From an uncultured Ruminococcus sp. (GTDB taxonomy: Bacteria; Bacillota; Clostridia; Oscillospirales; Ruminococcaceae), in the NCBI GenBank assembly GCA_937902395.1, contig CALGTV010000010.1, forward strand, positions 1 through 7,300: a stretch of DNA of 7,300 nucleotides, read 5' to 3'. The translations under genes were made by a program, and so were the position numbers. The notes under the pieces were generated by a model. The model saw only the letters and a list, made by a program, of their open reading frames with translations. It did not search any database and had not been told where the DNA came from. This document shows, piece after piece, positions 6,413 through 7,300 of this stretch. Numbering within the stretch: the stretch's first letter is position 1; each line of letters starts with the position of its first letter.

Positions 6413-6419
6413 TCCTTTC
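6413..6419 (-). promoter_or_regulatory. Ribosome binding site fixing the thiG start
   Basis: GAAAGGA on the minus strand lies seven bases before ATG 6405 and begins on the last base of the thiF TAG stop. It rules out the 24-codon N-terminal extension of the open frame. Confidence 0.8.
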
Positions 6420-7045
6420 TATATTTCGAATTTTCCTGATAAAATTCGCAGAACTGTGTTTGCCTGATGTGCGGCACAAAGCATTACACGGGGAGCAAAA
6501 AGTGTGCCGTCATCGGCAACATCACTTGTACCGTCACCGCAGATATATAGCCTTTTGCCGAGCCTTTTTGTCTGTATGGTGTTCCCTGTATGAAGTCCCG
6601 ACATTCCCGAAGCCGCAACTATATATTTTCCGGGATAAAGCTCAGATATTCCGTTTACAAGCATTGCTTTGCATTCTGCATTGTCGAAACATTCGCAGAT
6701 TACATCGCAATGGGATAATATTGACAGATTATCCTCTGTAAGCTTTAATGTGTGGGTTAAGATATTGCAGTAAGGAGAAATTTCAGAAAGCGTTTGTTTC
6801 AAAGCCTCTGTCTTATACAGTCCAAGCTGTGAAACTGCATATTGCTGACGGTGCAGATTTGAAATATCCACATTGTCAAAGTCAATCAGGACAAGCTTTC
6901 CAATGCCCGCCCTTGCAAGTGATATAGCCGTATTTGAGCCGAGGCCTCCAAGACCGCAGACCGCAACACAGGCTGATGAGAATTTTTGTTGTAATTCTGC
7001 CCCGTGCCGCATTTCAAGGGCATTGTACCAGTCATTTTTTGTCAT
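6419..7045 (-). CDS. thiF: ThiS adenylyltransferase (short, zinc-less ThiF family)
   Basis: ThiF adenylates the C-terminal glycine of ThiS so that sulfur can be loaded as a thiocarboxylate. The 208-residue product has the E1/MoeB-type Rossmann motif VCGLGGLGSN (29-38, with G31, G33, G34 and G36), followed by LIDFDNVDISNLHRQQY (53-69, acidic and arginine ATP-binding residues) and CDVICECFDNAECK (113-126). It is shorter than E. coli ThiF (about 250 residues) and has no pair of CxxC zinc motifs. This matches the compact second ThiF family that I know from clostridia; the family assignment is from memory and not searched. ATG 7045 is chosen, with GGGAGG eight bases upstream. The gene starts one base after the thiS stop, implying coupled translation of two partners that act together. 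Confidence 0.93.
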   Translation of the reverse strand: MTKNDWYNALEMRHGAELQQKFSSACVAVCGLGGLGSNTAISLARAGIGKLVLIDFDNVDISNLHRQQYAVSQLGLYKTEALKQTLSEISPYCNILTHTLKLTEDNLSILSHCDVICECFDNAECKAMLVNGISELYPGKYIVAASGMSGLHTGNTIQTKRLGKRLYICGDGTSDVADDGTLFAPRVMLCAAHQANTVLRILSGKFEI

Positions 7046-7046
7046 A

Positions 7047-7241
7047 TCAGCCGCCTCCCACAAAGCTTACAATTTCAACGCAGTCGTCGTCTTTTAAAAT
7101 TGTATCTGTATACTGGGATTTCGGCAGAATATCGCCGTTCAGCTCAACTGCAACACGCTTTATATCATAGCCGCTTTCGGTGAGATAATCGGCAACACTT
7201 TCTCCTGCAACATTCAGTTCTTCTCCGTTAATTATTACCAT
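7047..7241 (-). CDS. thiS: Sulfur carrier protein ThiS
   Basis: ThiS is a small ubiquitin-like protein that carries the thiazole sulfur as a C-terminal thiocarboxylate. The 64 residues match the family length. The protein opens MVIINGEELNV, has the central LNGDILPKSQY segment (34-44), and ends EIVSFVGGG, giving the required terminal glycine pair, here in a triple glycine. ATG 7241 has GAGG six bases upstream; the four-codon extension to 7253 is rejected because it runs into thiC. It sits eight bases after thiC and one base before thiF. Confidence 0.95.
   Translation of the reverse strand: MVIINGEELNVAGESVADYLTESGYDIKRVAVELNGDILPKSQYTDTILKDDDCVEIVSFVGGG
7054..7059 (-). promoter_or_regulatory. 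thiF ribosome site encoded by the ThiS glycine tail
   Basis: On the minus strand GGGAGG spans the last base of V61, the G62 codon and the first two bases of the G63 codon of thiS, eight bases before the thiF ATG at 7045. It fixes that start over the TTG at 7063. Confidence 0.8.
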
Positions 7242-7245
7242 AATA

Positions 7246-7252
7246 CACCTCA
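7246..7252 (-). promoter_or_regulatory. Stop-overlapping ribosome site, thiC/thiS junction
   Basis: On the minus strand TGAGGTG combines the stop of the upstream gene (TGA, 7250-7252) with the thiS ribosome site, the same arrangement as at the thiG/thiH junction. It supports the thiS start at 7241. Confidence 0.7.
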
Positions 7253-7300
7253 CAGAATGTCGATATATTCGCCCTCAAGAGCCTTGTTCATGCTTCTTAC
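7250..7300 (-). CDS. thiC: Last 16 codons of phosphomethylpyrimidine synthase (5' end outside window)
   Basis: The frame is open from the window edge to the TGA and encodes VRSMNKALEGEYIDIL. This resembles the tail of clostridial ThiC, where a C-terminal iron-sulfur motif of the CxMCGxxCAVR type is followed by a short N-K-x-L-x-G-x-x-I-x-I-L ending; the cysteines themselves would lie outside the window. ThiC converts aminoimidazole ribotide into HMP-P, so it supplies the substrate of ThiD encoded at the far end of the operon. Sharing the reading direction, the tight spacing and the TGAGGTG junction with thiS all support this. With only 16 residues visible, the identification is probable rather than certain. 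Confidence 0.65.
   Translation of the reverse strand, partial: VRSMNKALEGEYIDIL

Noticed and set aside
6406..7300. TPP riboswitch for the thi operon
   Set aside because: Gaps between these genes are 13 bases or less, and no thi-box-like sequence is seen; it would lie upstream of thiC, outside the window.

Overview
The window looks like chromosomal DNA from an anaerobic, plant-fibre-degrading Firmicute, most likely a Ruminococcus-type Oscillospiraceae. The case rests on an AT-rich genome with strong AGGAGG-type ribosome sites, a secreted pectate lyase ending in a type I dockerin (the cellulosome plug), and an oxygen-sensitive ThiH-type thiamin pathway rather than the aerobic ThiO route. The genus is an inference; the gene content is read directly from the sequence.

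Layout. Positions 1-354 (+) hold the 3' end of an unrecognised gene. Positions 355-772 are a 418-base non-coding stretch. It contains copies of a GAACCTCTAAAA motif, a two-tier RNA hairpin, a reading frame with no start codon, a very good sigma-A promoter (TTGAAA, 17 bp, TATAAT), and an imperfect inverted repeat at or very near the predicted transcript start. Positions 773-2908 (+) encode a 711-residue modular pectate lyase: signal peptide, PL1 beta-helix, calcium-binding loop, beta-sandwich-like module and dockerin.

From 2919 to the end of the window, everything lies on the minus strand and forms one tightly packed thiamin biosynthesis operon. Its transcription order is thiC (last 16 codons only), thiS, thiF, thiG, thiH, thiE, thiD. 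Most gene starts had to be moved downstream from the longest open frame, because the good ribosome binding sites sit in front of internal ATGs.

How the thi genes work together. ThiC makes HMP-P from AIR. ThiF adenylates the C-terminal glycine of ThiS, which then carries sulfur. ThiH splits tyrosine to give dehydroglycine. ThiG condenses this with deoxyxylulose phosphate and ThiS thiocarboxylate to form the thiazole. ThiD phosphorylates HMP-P to HMP-PP. ThiE joins the two halves into thiamin phosphate. The operon's promoter and any TPP riboswitch would lie beyond position 7300.

No clearly novel system is visible. The points most worth a second look are the repeat-rich leader of the pectate lyase gene, the start-less frame inside it, and the way stop codons and even the ThiS glycine tail are reused as ribosome binding sites in the operon.
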